DNA from: Linderina pennispora
Lineage: Eukaryota > Kickxellomycota > Kickxellomycetes > Kickxellales > Kickxellaceae
DNA: 64,000 nucleotides
Direction: 5' to 3'
Assembly (NCBI RefSeq): GCF_002104995.1
Contig: NW_024468253.1
Span: 1,116,001 to 1,180,000, forward strand
This document shows, piece by piece, positions 43,098 to 52,789 of this stretch (position 1 is its first letter; every line of letters begins with the position of its first letter). The translations under genes were made by a program, and so were the position numbers. The notes under the pieces were generated by a model that saw only the letters and a list, made by a program, of their open reading frames with translations, did not search any database and was not told the DNA's origin.

Positions 43098-44626
43098 ATG
43101 TACGTTCCTCTGCCAACATCAGCGCCTCTGACGAACGGCGATATAGTCGAAAGCATAATCCGCCATGCCAACTATGTCCAAATCCAAGACGAGCCCGATA
43201 TGGGCCACCAGGAGCGCTTCGATCAATCTGGCTCTGGTCTGTCACTCCTGGTATTCCATTGTCAAGCACGAACTCTACAAAAGCCTGGTCATTGAGCCCA
43301 AGAAAACCAAAGTCAGGCCGTGTCACATGGCGCTCAAATCTGCCGTCAATTGTCGCCGCCGGCATGCAGCACAGGGTCATACACCTTTGTCTCGGTGGTC
43401 CCCTGATCACCGAGCGATGCTACCCTCATCGACGTTATCCGAGGGCTCGGCGTACACCATCACAGACTCCCCAACCTATGCTCAATTCTTATAATGACAT
43501 GTGATGGATATACAGAGTTCCCTCGGGTCTGGTGTCGCCTCCCAGCTCATCTCCACCTACTTGCTGCAGCTGTTCCCCCATGTATTCTCTGTCACTCCTA
43601 TCACGTCTGGCAGCCTATCGACTGTGCCTGCCAACATCTACTACAATCTCATCGTGATGTTGGCTGCCTCTATCAGCAAGATCACGGTCGATGGCTTCAT
43701 CCTTCGTAGTATCCCACATGTGCATTTCCAGAACCTGACCAGTATCCGCATTATAGACCCATCAGAGGGCACGGCATCCCGGAACTATGCGCGTCAATCC
43801 TAACACTCTCAAGACAATCGAAATTGTCAACAGCTCGAGCAACTTCCCGTGGGGCATGTTCGGCGACGCCAGCAACCCAATCGTGTTCCCGAATGTCGAG
43901 CAGCTGATAATGCGCACGTTCCAAAATTGCCATGTTTACCCGGCGACCCAGATTGGTCGGTTCAAGCTGCAGTTCCCCAGACTCTGGAGCCTCTGCCTGA
44001 TGGAGGACCTTGGACTCATACACGGACGCGCTGGACTTGGATAAAGATCCTCTAGCATTGGGTCGCTTGTTATCCTCGATGATGCAAACAAGCTGCAGCG
44101 CCTCAACCCAAAGTTGGTCCGCAATATACGCGAGTTCTGCATCAGCGATTCGCAGAGAACTCAGATCCCTGTACTCGACAAGAACGGCTTCTTTATCAAG
44201 ATCTTTGATATCCCGGCCAAGCTGAACAAAGTCACGCTGTCTCTGCCACAATCCGACTTCCCGCCCATCAAGGACGCAAAATGGCCAATGCTTAGGAGTC
44301 TGCGCCTTGTAGCTCGCTCAATTCCGCTGCAGAGCATTGAGATTCTCATGACGCAGCTGCCCCGGATGCACACGCTAGATCTCTCCATGTCCCACTCGGA
44401 TCAGCAAGCCAGTGATGAGGTTGTGTGCAGCAGGAGGACCCCACTAAGCACATCAGTTCTGGTATTTGGTCTCAAAATCGCATTCCCGACACTGCGAGAC
44501 AAGACCTGGCTACTGATGGCAACCCGGCGGCTGCCAGAGCTTTACAAGCTAGTTCTGTCGGAGCGCTTTAAGGTGGACAAGGCAGCCTTGAGACGGGTGT
44601 ACAAGAATGGTCTAGCATTTGTCTAG
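43098..44626 (+). CDS. F-box/leucine-rich-like protein 2 (several frame breaks)
   Basis: Start MYVPLPTSAPLTNGDIVESI is followed, after a frame break near 43190, by SINLALVCHSWYSIVKHELY and KSLVIEP. The pair resembles an F-box start and the ALVCxxWY segment typical of these fungal proteins. Downstream are Leu/Ile-rich repeats: STYLLQLFPHVFSVT, VHFQNLTSIRIIDPSEG, NPNTLKTIEIVNSSSN, VFPNVEQLIMRTFQNC, FKLQFPRLWSLCLMEDLGL, KLNKVTLSLPQSDFPP, WPMLRSLRLVARSIP and TQLPRMHTLDLSMSHS. It ends KNGLAFV at 44626. Breaks near 43190, 43330, 43500, 43785 and 44045. About 505 residues. Function as an SCF substrate receptor is inferred from architecture only. Confidence 0.55.
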
Positions 44627-45367
44627 GCTTTATGATTTCTACCATTTGTAGATTTGTTCTAACTATAGGCAGTTTATCATTTTTCTTTCATTTTTCGCCT
44701 CCTACATTTTATCCTGGTGTTCATAATTGCTGCCATTCAGGGTCCAGAGTCCCCCTGCGCTACCATTGGCAAACCTGAAACGCACACATATAAAATCCCA
44801 GATAGACCGTCGGCTATCCTTCCTCTGTTCATATATTTTTGAAAACGCATTTTCCAAATATACCCAATAGCCACTCATCCGCTTGGCAAACAAGGGTGTG
44901 TCTATAAATTATACTTTGTACGCTCTTGCTCTTTACATAATAATGCGAATATCGCTGATGATGTTTCGCATACCGTTGCTGCAGTTTTGAGGACGTCAGC
45001 GCTGGCAAGGCCATGTCAGCTGATCAAGACTGATGCCAACGGAAAAAAAACCTATGTGCAACTGATGAACACACTAGCAGAGAGTTTAAAGTTTGATCCA
45101 TTGCAGACAGGCTGCTTTGGTTTTGTTGCTGTGCTCGGATACCATGCAGTAACGGAATCTTCAAAAGGGCAGTGCACGGTGTTTGTAGTTTCCCCTTTCT
45201 CCCTTTCTCCTTACTCCCTAGCTTTGCTATTTCAATTCTTAAAATCACACATCAGACATCAACGACACCACCTGCCTTTATATGTTATCTCAACTGTACT
45301 AGAAATACTCTGCTCGCGATGCGAGCTCGGCTGCTAGTCAGCATGGGTTGACACGTCGATAAGAGCA
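44627..45367. other. AT-richer stretch downstream of the Fanzor 3' end
   Basis: No gene recognised. The 100 bp next to the Fanzor stop contain two adjacent small hairpins (see 45313-45342). Confidence 0.4.
45313..45342 (-). other. Two adjacent small hairpins just 3' of the Fanzor gene (candidate guide-RNA region)
   Basis: On the DNA, CTCGC-GAT-GCGAG (45313-45325) and GCTG-CTAGT-CAGC (45330-45342) form neighbouring short stems 26-55 bp downstream of the Fanzor stop. Fanzor guide RNAs are known to be transcribed from the region at and beyond the 3' end of the nuclease gene. The hairpins are short and could be chance, so this is only a pointer to where to look. Confidence 0.2.
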
Positions 45368-47989
45368 TCACGGCGAACCGGTCATTTGAACGTGTCGGAT
45401 GGCTTGTTGATGCAATGGCGGATCATGGACATCTCCTGTCTTGGATGGCCTGCTCTGCGTAGGCGCTTCAGCGCTGGCTTCGCTGCTGCTGGCAACAGAA
45501 CCGCCTGCTGCTGCACACCTCTTGCGCGGCCTCTTTGTTGCAGGGGTGGTGCCAGAAGCATCAGCAGCAATGGCCGTAAAGCGATGGAACCGTTCAGGAA
45601 TACTGCCTGAATCACAGAGTGACTGGAAAATGAGCCTGAAGTTTAGAACTGCTGCGAGATCGCGGTTCAAGAGCCGAGACGAATAGGCCCGCCTGTATTG
45701 TGCCATGACCCGCTTACATGACTCGCTTGTACAGCGGAGAAGGCCATGGCACTTCACAATTGGGTTCTTCGATCTCTGGTAGGGCCGCGGGTTGGGAACA
45801 TGCCGGAATGTCAGCAGCGACTTTTTGCAGCAGAACGGGCACACCGACGATGTCCGGAATTCGTCGATCAGATAGACTTCAAAGCCATGGTGCTTGAACT
45901 TGTCGCGCTGCCCCTTGCCACGAATCGGCGCATGGTGCCGGGCCATCGGCGCACTCCAATTGCCCATGATCAGCACTGGGTCTGGACCAAACTTGCTCCG
46001 GAGTTTTGCGGCAAGCCTGTGGTCTGCACGGGCCTGGTTCATGAATGAATCAAGGCGCAGCTTGCGGTGAAGCGGGTACACCTTGGGACTGGTGCTGACA
46101 CCCGGATGGGCCTTCCAGCGCCTCTGGTGCTGCTTGTTTGACTTAGTGAGTTGCTGCTCTGGTAACCTTCGCGCTGTCATCGTGTTGGCATAAAACGGTG
46201 CTAGGACACACCGCACAGATGCACGGGCAGCAACGTAGGCACGGAATTTTGCTGGGCTAAGGGTCCGGCAGCAGTGCTTGGAAAGCTCTGCCTCTGCTCT
46301 GCGGACAGCATCTTCTGGGACTTGATCCTTTGTATCCCAACGAATCCTGTCATAGTGGCGCAGCTTGAGCTCCTTATTGCGCTGCTGCCGTGTGTAGCGG
46401 TAGAGCATTTTTTCACCCTCTTTCCCATTGCTGCTATTTTCGTGCATCATGTATAGCAAATCGCCCCGACCTGGATCGATGAATACACAGCGGCCTTTCA
46501 GATTCTGCAGCTCTGGCTGTGGGATCTGGTGGATATAGCGACAGTCAGCTATAGTACTGCCTACCACAGCATCGCCTGTAGCATCGCCTCCCACAGAATT
46601 GCCTCCCGCAGCATCGCCTCCTGCACCATCAGCATCTACTGCACCATCAGCCTTGAATATCTTGTCTTGCAACAGAATGCATATCGTTACACCATCTGTT
46701 GTCGCCATTCCGTGGAATTTTCTATCACCATGCGCCTTAAATGGCTTTGATGTTAGATCTGCGACCCGGCCCCACACATCCCACACAGGTTGTGTGATCC
46801 CTTGGACCGGGTCGTGTGCACAGACTGGGGGTGCTGATGCATATGCATTGTTAAGTGCTGCAACAGTGTCTGCTGCTGCTGCCGATGCAGCAGCAAGTGA
46901 ATCAGCCGCTACTGCTGCAGTTGCTGCAGTGGCCTCTGTTGCATCCAATGACATCTTCGCTGCTTCGCGTGCAGCCTTCTTGGCCAACTTTTCGCCCTTT
47001 TCTGCTGCTTTCCTTGCCTCTGTTGCTGCCCTCTTTGCTGCGTTGATCTTGGTAACCTCCTCACGTGTTTTTCGAAACAAACACCTGCTTGACTATTTGC
47101 TTGTCTAAGCGCACATGGCCTGGGATCCATGATGTCCGCAGAGGCAAGCATTGGGGGGAGACTTGCCAAGCTGCTCATTCTCGATAAGCTGGCATAGACG
47201 AATGTATGCACGCAGATGCTTAAGTGGATTTACCTTGGCATCATAGTATCGGCTGTCCTTTGGCGAATCTGTACTTGGCATCATAGGCATTAAGGACTGG
47301 TGCCAGCTTGTTGTAGATTGCAAGCATCGGTGGGGTGAGCACACTGAGATCAGGGTGCCTAGAGGCAACTGCCTGGCGGAGCTTCTGTGCAGGTGTATAA
47401 ATACACACTTGACATGCATTATTGAACTCAGCCTTGGACGCATTGCCCATTGTACTGTGCAGTGTGTTTTTGCGGCTGCGAATATCAATCAATTTGGCCA
47501 GAATCCGCTGTAGGCAAGTGCCATAGTGCAACACAATGTTGTTCTTGTATGCTGTCATCAGCTCGGTATCCACGTATGTCGCTACCTGATTCATTTCACG
47601 TACACCATGTAGCTTGATATCGCCATTATGCAATAGATAATCATAAATATGATATCTAACTACATCACCGAAATCTGCGCTCGACAGTTCTGACCTGTCC
47701 TTCCGGTTGACGAAATCCTCGGCAGATATGACAGTCTTCGCCTTCAGGTTGCGATAAATGAATAAATAAATAAAACGAAAAAAAAACCCTTTTTCACAAA
47801 TGTTGCAGGGTCAAAGGCATCATCGTCAGCTAGTTGATGGAGTAATATCCATCGTGCAAGCATGTATGTATGCTCTTTGATGATATTGACACTATGTACA
47901 AATTGCTCTAGGCGGGGCAACATAGAATCACGGAAGCCAATACCACCAAGTGATGTCTTTATGACAGTAGTGCTGCAGGTAATATTCAT
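45368..47989 (-). CDS. Fanzor RNA-guided endonuclease (eukaryotic TnpB-like)
   Basis: Fanzors are eukaryotic relatives of transposon TnpB, programmable DNA nucleases guided by an RNA. The N-terminal part has FVHSVNIIKEHTYMLARWIL, VATYVDTELMTAYKNNIVLH, AYDAKYRFAKGQPIL/YDAKV, PLKHLRAYIRLCQLIENEQ and, across a poly-C break, CLPLRTSWIPGHVRLDKQIV. The C-terminal 570-codon frame holds KPFKAHGDRKFHGMATTDGV and RCVFIDPGRGDLLYM (RuvC-I Asp, codon 46475-46477). It continues with LIDEFRTSSVCPFC (Glu codon 45860-45862), zinc ligands CPFC...KCHGLLRC...SC, and LLNRDLAAVLNF (RuvC-III Asp, about 45661). Spacing fits the published Fanzor signature D-x(125-275)-[TS][TS]xx-C4 zinc finger-RD. About 70 Lys/Ala-rich residues are inserted at 46845-47060. 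Breaks are near 47250, 47150 and 47085; near 47760 there is either a break or a short intron at a T tract. About 873 residues. Confidence 0.88.
46562..46648 (-). repeat. Short imperfect tandem repeats in the Fanzor gene
   Basis: Units of about 15 bp around GCATCGCCTCC recur four to five times on the plus strand. On the coding strand they encode GAGGDAAGGNSVGGDATGDA. They lie between the TDGV and RuvC-I segments, a loop position tolerant of insertion. Confidence 0.7.
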
Positions 47990-48588
47990 TTGAGAAATTC
48001 AATAGGCAAGTAAGAGAGAAATGATGCTGTTCAGTTTTGCTTTATTGCGTATGCATAGCATTAAGAACTTTTTATTAATAATGATCTGGGTTGCATGGTT
48101 CTTGGGGCCCTTAGCACCGATACAGTCTCTTGAATCAGTCTATACAGACTGGATCCATTGTGGCCCAAATACTACTGCCTACGCATGTTCATAAGACAAA
48201 TTAATTTGTAAAATAAACCCACAAATATTGCATGACCGCTAGAAGAGCTATATGGCCTCATTCAATAGGTGCTCATAAATAAACATCCTAATGAGTGTTG
48301 CGCAGCCGGTGATGACCACCATGATGACGCCATGGAAGTTATCAGGCCGACCGACAATGAGAGCAGCTCTTGCGCTGAACCAATGGAGATATCTAGTGGA
48401 GACCTGTGACCACTACAATAACAACTTCGTCACCCTGGTTTCACCGATGAGGTCAGATGCCGCACAAGATCAAAAGGAGTTTACAGAGCAAGTCACCCAA
48501 ACTCGCTTTGAGGTTTAAAAGAATTATATCTTTTAATCAATTAAATAGCTTCTAGCGGACGGTCGGATACTTTTTGGACTATAAAATC
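47990..48588. other. AT-rich stretch upstream of Fanzor
   Basis: About 600 bp with no supported gene. A 75-codon plus-strand frame (48291-48518) shows no motif. No terminal inverted repeat matching the other side of the Fanzor was recognised by eye. Confidence 0.35.
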
Positions 48589-48999
48589 TTATATAAAGGT
48601 AAAGATATCTTTGTTCTCGACACCTCTGGAGCCATACGAGTCAGTGTCCTTCTTGTCCTCAAGGGCGGCAAAGGCGTCTAGGACGACATCAAACAATGAC
48701 TCAATACCGTACTAGAGTCCACAATGCGCTGCTCTAAGTAGGACTTGCACACTCATATAGCGGAGTGTTCCAGTAAGCGAATCGTGCCTGCCCTCGTTTT
48801 CCTCGCCATCGCTCTGGCTGTAGCCCCACTGTTCAGCAAGCTCTACCATGCTCTTCTGGTGGGTAGCGTTCGTATTGTCATCGTCTGATACGGTTGAGAT
48901 GACCTTGGCATACCCCCAGTCGATGACGTATACATTTCTACCTTTGACTGTGATGTTCCCTGATGAAATAGCACATATATGTAGTAATAGAGTAGACTC
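48589..48999 (-). pseudogene. FunK1-type protein kinase fragment
   Basis: One minus-strand frame reads LLLHICAISSGNITV, RNVYVIDWGYAKVIS, HDSLTGTLRYMSVQVLL and IESLFDVVLDAFAALEDKK. This is the order of the catalytic-loop, DWGYAK (DFG-equivalent), activation-loop and C-lobe motifs of fungal FunK1 kinases. It is a fragment. The N-lobe is absent, a stop bounds it upstream (49000-49002), an in-frame TAG interrupts it at 48712-48714, and the HRD catalytic triad has become ICA. It is therefore non-functional. It lies next to the Fanzor in the same AT-rich block. Confidence 0.65.
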
Positions 49000-49474
49000 T
49001 CAAAAATGTTTTATTGCTGAGGAGAGAAGAGAAAAGATGGACAATGCGGTCGTATCGGTGCGCTTAGATACTTGGCTGCTCCTCCTAGTGGTGATATTGC
49101 TAAGCACCCAGCGTACTTTTGATGTCTCCGCTTACACAGCATATTAACAACTACAATGCATATCCACTGCAGAGCCTGCTGCAGAAGTCTCACTGACTCC
49201 TGACTCACTATATTTAGAGCCAGTTGTCACGCTAACGTCAGAGACAGGCGCATTATGCGCATAGCAACACCGGTAGCAGATTTTGGAGCTAGCTGGGATA
49301 CATTTGGTAGTGGTTACCAGCTGCCAGCGGCGAAACATTCGTACACCATAATACACTGCAATCATGTTCTGGGCTGATTGCCCCACCTGACTCATATAAA
49401 TCTAAATCTCACCAAGAACAGCAACTTCGAATCTATTATCAGTTATTTCTTTTCCCAAGACAGCTTTTCCAGCA
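49000..49474. other. Intergenic region before SPF30
   Basis: About 475 bp. A minus-strand frame of 83 codons (49144-49395) is Cys/Ser-rich without recognisable motif. It could be a further remnant of the kinase pseudogene's N-terminal side, but I cannot support that. Confidence 0.3.
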
Positions 49475-50095
49475 ATGGACTCATCAGAACTCGAGCTTTA
49501 CAAAACCCAGCTCAGCGAAGTCGAGCTTGCACTCTCCGCCGACCCCGGCAACACCGAACTCCAGGCGTTGAAAGCTGATCTCCAGGAGCTCCTTTCCCTC
49601 AGCACAGCGACATCGACACCCAAGCCGCAACCAGCCAAATCCAAATCGCTCGGGGGCTGGTCTATTGGCATGGAGTGCCTGGCGAAATATAGTGATGGGC
49701 AGTTTTATCCGGCGCGGATTGTCGGATACGGCGATGTGGGCCTAAAGGTCACATTTGTCGGGTATGGCGATACACAGGACACAGATGTGGATGATCTGAA
49801 GAGTATCAATGATGCAGAGAAGCCTGAGGCGAGCAAGGTCGAAAAAGTGGACAGAGTCGAAAAGGGGAAGATCGAGAAGAAGCACGGAAAAAAGAAGCAG
49901 AAGAAGCCGGATGTCATGGCGCAGGGCCAGCAGGCGTGGCTGAAGTTTGCCACTGGAGGACACAGCAAAAAGCTGAAGGCCAAGGCGATCAACAGCAAGT
50001 CGATATTCAAGAGCCCGACGACGATTACCGGCAAGGTCGGTGTCAGCAACAGTGGCAAGGGGATGACTAAAAATCCCAGCATGACTAAATTGTAA
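49475..50095 (+). CDS. SPF30: Survival motor neuron-related splicing factor 30 (Tudor domain)
   Basis: SPF30/SMNDC1 promotes tri-snRNP joining during spliceosome assembly. Intact, 206 residues. The N-terminal coiled helix (MDSSELELYKTQLSEVELAL) is followed by a Tudor domain (MECLAKYSDGQFYPARIVGY, LKVTFVGYGDTQDTDVDDL) that binds dimethylarginine. A Lys/Glu-rich linker (KIEKKHGKKKQKK) leads to the conserved C-terminal block QQAWLKFATG...KSIFKSPTTITGKVGV. Length and order match the family. It is convergent with HRD3, with 55 bp between the stops. Confidence 0.92.
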   Translation: MDSSELELYKTQLSEVELALSADPGNTELQALKADLQELLSLSTATSTPKPQPAKSKSLGGWSIGMECLAKYSDGQFYPARIVGYGDVGLKVTFVGYGDTQDTDVDDLKSINDAEKPEASKVEKVDRVEKGKIEKKHGKKKQKKPDVMAQGQQAWLKFATGGHSKKLKAKAINSKSIFKSPTTITGKVGVSNSGKGMTKNPSMTKL

Positions 50096-50150
50096 AAATC
50101 AAAGCGTTATTTTATTCCGAAATGAAACTAGAATCCACACTACACTGCCT

Positions 50151-52789
50151 TCACTGCTGTTGGTTCGGTGGTGGTGGGCGCGGCTGCTGAGCATTTCTGA
50201 CAAACACCCAGCCGATCAGCGCCAGTACCATGACAAAGAACAGGTTCTCTACCAGCGATACCTCGTCGTCGTCATCGCCGTCCAGTCTAGCGTCGTCATC
50301 CTGGTTCTGCTGCTGGCGCGGTGGTGCCGGCTGGTCCCAAGCATCGTCGTCCTGGCCCTGCGCATCATCCATGTTGCGGATGTCAGCGCCATCATCATCG
50401 TTCGCATTGGCTCTATTGGCCATGGCTGCAATCGCCGCCTCCTCCTCCTCCTTGGACACAGGCTTCGGGGTAAAGAACAGTGGCCCATCGCCGACATCCT
50501 CGCCAGTCGCCCACCCCCACAGGTACTTGAGGCACAGACGGGCCAGCGAAAAGTGGTTGGCCAACTTGCCGTGCTCGTTGACCTCTAGGCTGCGGTCGTA
50601 CCAGCGCTTGGCTAGATGGAAGTCGCGCTTCATGCCAATCCCGTTTTCATACATCCACGCCAGATTCCACATCGCAAAGCTATTGCCCTCGCCCTCGGCG
50701 GCGATGGTATACGCAGCAGCAGCACGCTCAAGGCTCGGGCGCACGCCACGGCCGTAATAATAGTGGCCGCCTTGTTTGACACGTGCATCGGCCACATTTT
50801 GGTTCGCCGCACGGGTCCAGTATGTCAGGGTCTGGAAGTCATGTGTTTGGCGGTCCTTAAATAGCGGCTTGGGGCACGCGCATGTCTGCGGTCGTGCATC
50901 ACTGGGCTTCTGGGAAGCCAGCTTGCATTGGCTGCACGCCAGTGTATGTGCCTCATCGGGATGCAGGCCAGGGACGTGCTCCAGCAGATATGCAGCATTG
51001 AGGTTGCCGACATCGTAGCCCATCTCGGCTGCCTGCATGTATCCGATCAATGCCATCTCCATGTTGCCCGCCGTGTATGACTCGTAGGCGTCAGGGATGG
51101 GCGAATGCTGCCAGTCGCCCTTTTCAGCCACATAGCGGTAGTGTGTGGTGGCCATGTTGCACGCCTGCTGCACACCAATGCCGTGGTTGTACATCTCAGC
51201 CAGGTAGTAGTGAGCCAGGATGTTGCCGCTCTCGGCAGCCTTGATGAACTGCGCGTATGCGACCTGGGGGTTGGTGTTGATTACTGCCAGCGCATAGTTG
51301 ACCTGGCCGCCAGGATGCTGCTTGGCAGCGGCTTTCTTGAAATAGTCGATGGCCTTCTCCGGGCTGGCCGGGATTTCGATACCCTCCTCGTACATCCTGC
51401 CCAGGGCGTTGAGAGATCCGCCGTGCCCAAGGCTGGCACCAATCTTGTACCACTTTGAATGCCTGTGCTGTATCGACCGGCACGCCCTCGCCGCGCCAGT
51501 GCATGGTGGCAAACATGCCAGCCGCCTGGGCTGCTGCCTGGATGTCCCCGCGATCGAGCGACTGCTTGATCTTGCCATTGGCCGTGAACCCCTTGGCGAT
51601 GACTTCGGATAGGTATGTCAACGCAGTGGAGAATCGGCGGGGACTATATCGATGGCCGTGGTAGTACAGGTCAGCCAAAGTAACGCAGGCCTGGAGATCG
51701 CCCTTGCGGGCCTTGAACTGGTGGTACTCGACAACTTCGTTAAATTCGTCGCGTTTGACAGTTTTGCGGATCGAATTTGGGCTGGTCTTGACGCCGAATA
51801 TGCCCCCATGTTCGTCAGACAGTCGCACCCGGTACGAGGGCAGATGTCGGCCAAGCGGAGGGCCCGAGAGGTAGTGACCTCACTGATTTGAGGGCTACTG
51901 CGTGGTAGTAACTGAGTGCGTCGGGACACGACATGGTGGTGCCGATTCCGGCCAGATGGCGGAAGCCTAAGGGTCATTTCTGCTGGCACATAGCCCTGGA
52001 TGGCAGCGAAAGCGGTTGTACAGCAGCGACATGCTGTTACTCTGTTCCACACCACCCAGCGCAGTGGCATAGAAGAATCCCAAGCATGTATTGGGCAGTG
52101 GCATTTCCGCTGATCTCTGACAGCTGCTGGTAGTGGGCAAAGGCACCGGGCAGGTCCACGCCGCTGCCATACCGGCCGTGCATCTCCATGCTTGCCAGGG
52201 TGAACACCGCGTCCTCGTATCCTTGATCGGCAAGCGCAGTCAGGGTATTGATTGCCTCGCGGACGTTGGCTGGCTGCGTGGTATGGCGCTCTTTGACTCT
52301 CTGCACATAGGACGATTTGCTGTCGCGCGCGGATGGCTCGACCCAGTCGGCGACAAACGCCATGACCCTGCGCACATATGGCCGCACAGCCTTGGGCAGC
52401 AGCGGCAATGCATCCCGATTTGTCTTGAATCCGTATTTTGGAGCTACTGCAGTTTTGCTGCTGTGCGTCGAGGCGCGATTGGTAGGGCTCGAGCACAGCC
52501 ATTGCGCTGTCGTACTGTTCGCGGGCTGCGTTTTCGCTGTCGGTCGAGTGGTCTGTGGGATCGGCGGTCGTCTGTGGTGTCTATAAACAAACACATTCCA
52601 TATTAGTGCGCAAGAGTCATACATGTCAGACGCTGCTGGAGATCATATTCCCCTCCGTACCACGGCTTGTTGCTCTGCCATTGTCGTCGGGGAGACTGCA
52701 TCGGCGGCTCCACTCTCCTCGGCCTGGACGCTGGCTGGCAGCGACAGCGACACGAGGGCGAGGGTCAACAGTCCCGAAGTGAGGCGCAT
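50151..52789 (-). CDS. HRD3: HRD3/SEL1L ER-associated degradation receptor
   Basis: Hrd3 is the luminal partner of the Hrd1 ubiquitin ligase. Exon 1 (52789-52661) encodes a signal peptide (MRLTSGLLTLALVSLSLPAS followed by VQA). An 80 bp intron (52581-52660) follows, then exon 2 (52580-50151). Sel1-like repeats cover most of the protein: LADQGYEDAVFTLASMEMHG, SGNATAQYMLG/FFYATALGG, GDLQACVTLADLYYHG, AAGMFATMHWRGEGVPVDTA, LGHGGSLNALGRMYEEGIEI, SGNILAHYYLAEMYNHGIGV, ARVKQGGHYYYGRGV and NSFAMWNLAWMYENGIGM. A C-terminal transmembrane helix (LVENLFFVMVLALIGWVFV) precedes a short Pro/Gln tail. Breaks near 52455, 52080, 52000, 51930 and 51460. About 850 residues. The start was chosen because the signal peptide and phase-0 splice match. 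Confidence 0.85.

Noticed and set aside
46599-47108. Ala/Ser-rich plus-strand open frame of 169 codons
   Set aside because: Antisense shadow of the Fanzor's Ala/Lys-rich insertion and Gly repeats; no start context or motif of its own.
47990-48588. Terminal inverted repeats or target-site duplication around the Fanzor
   Set aside because: Looked for matching ends between this side and 44.6-45.4 kb; only short chance palindromes such as GTCTATACAGAC were seen.
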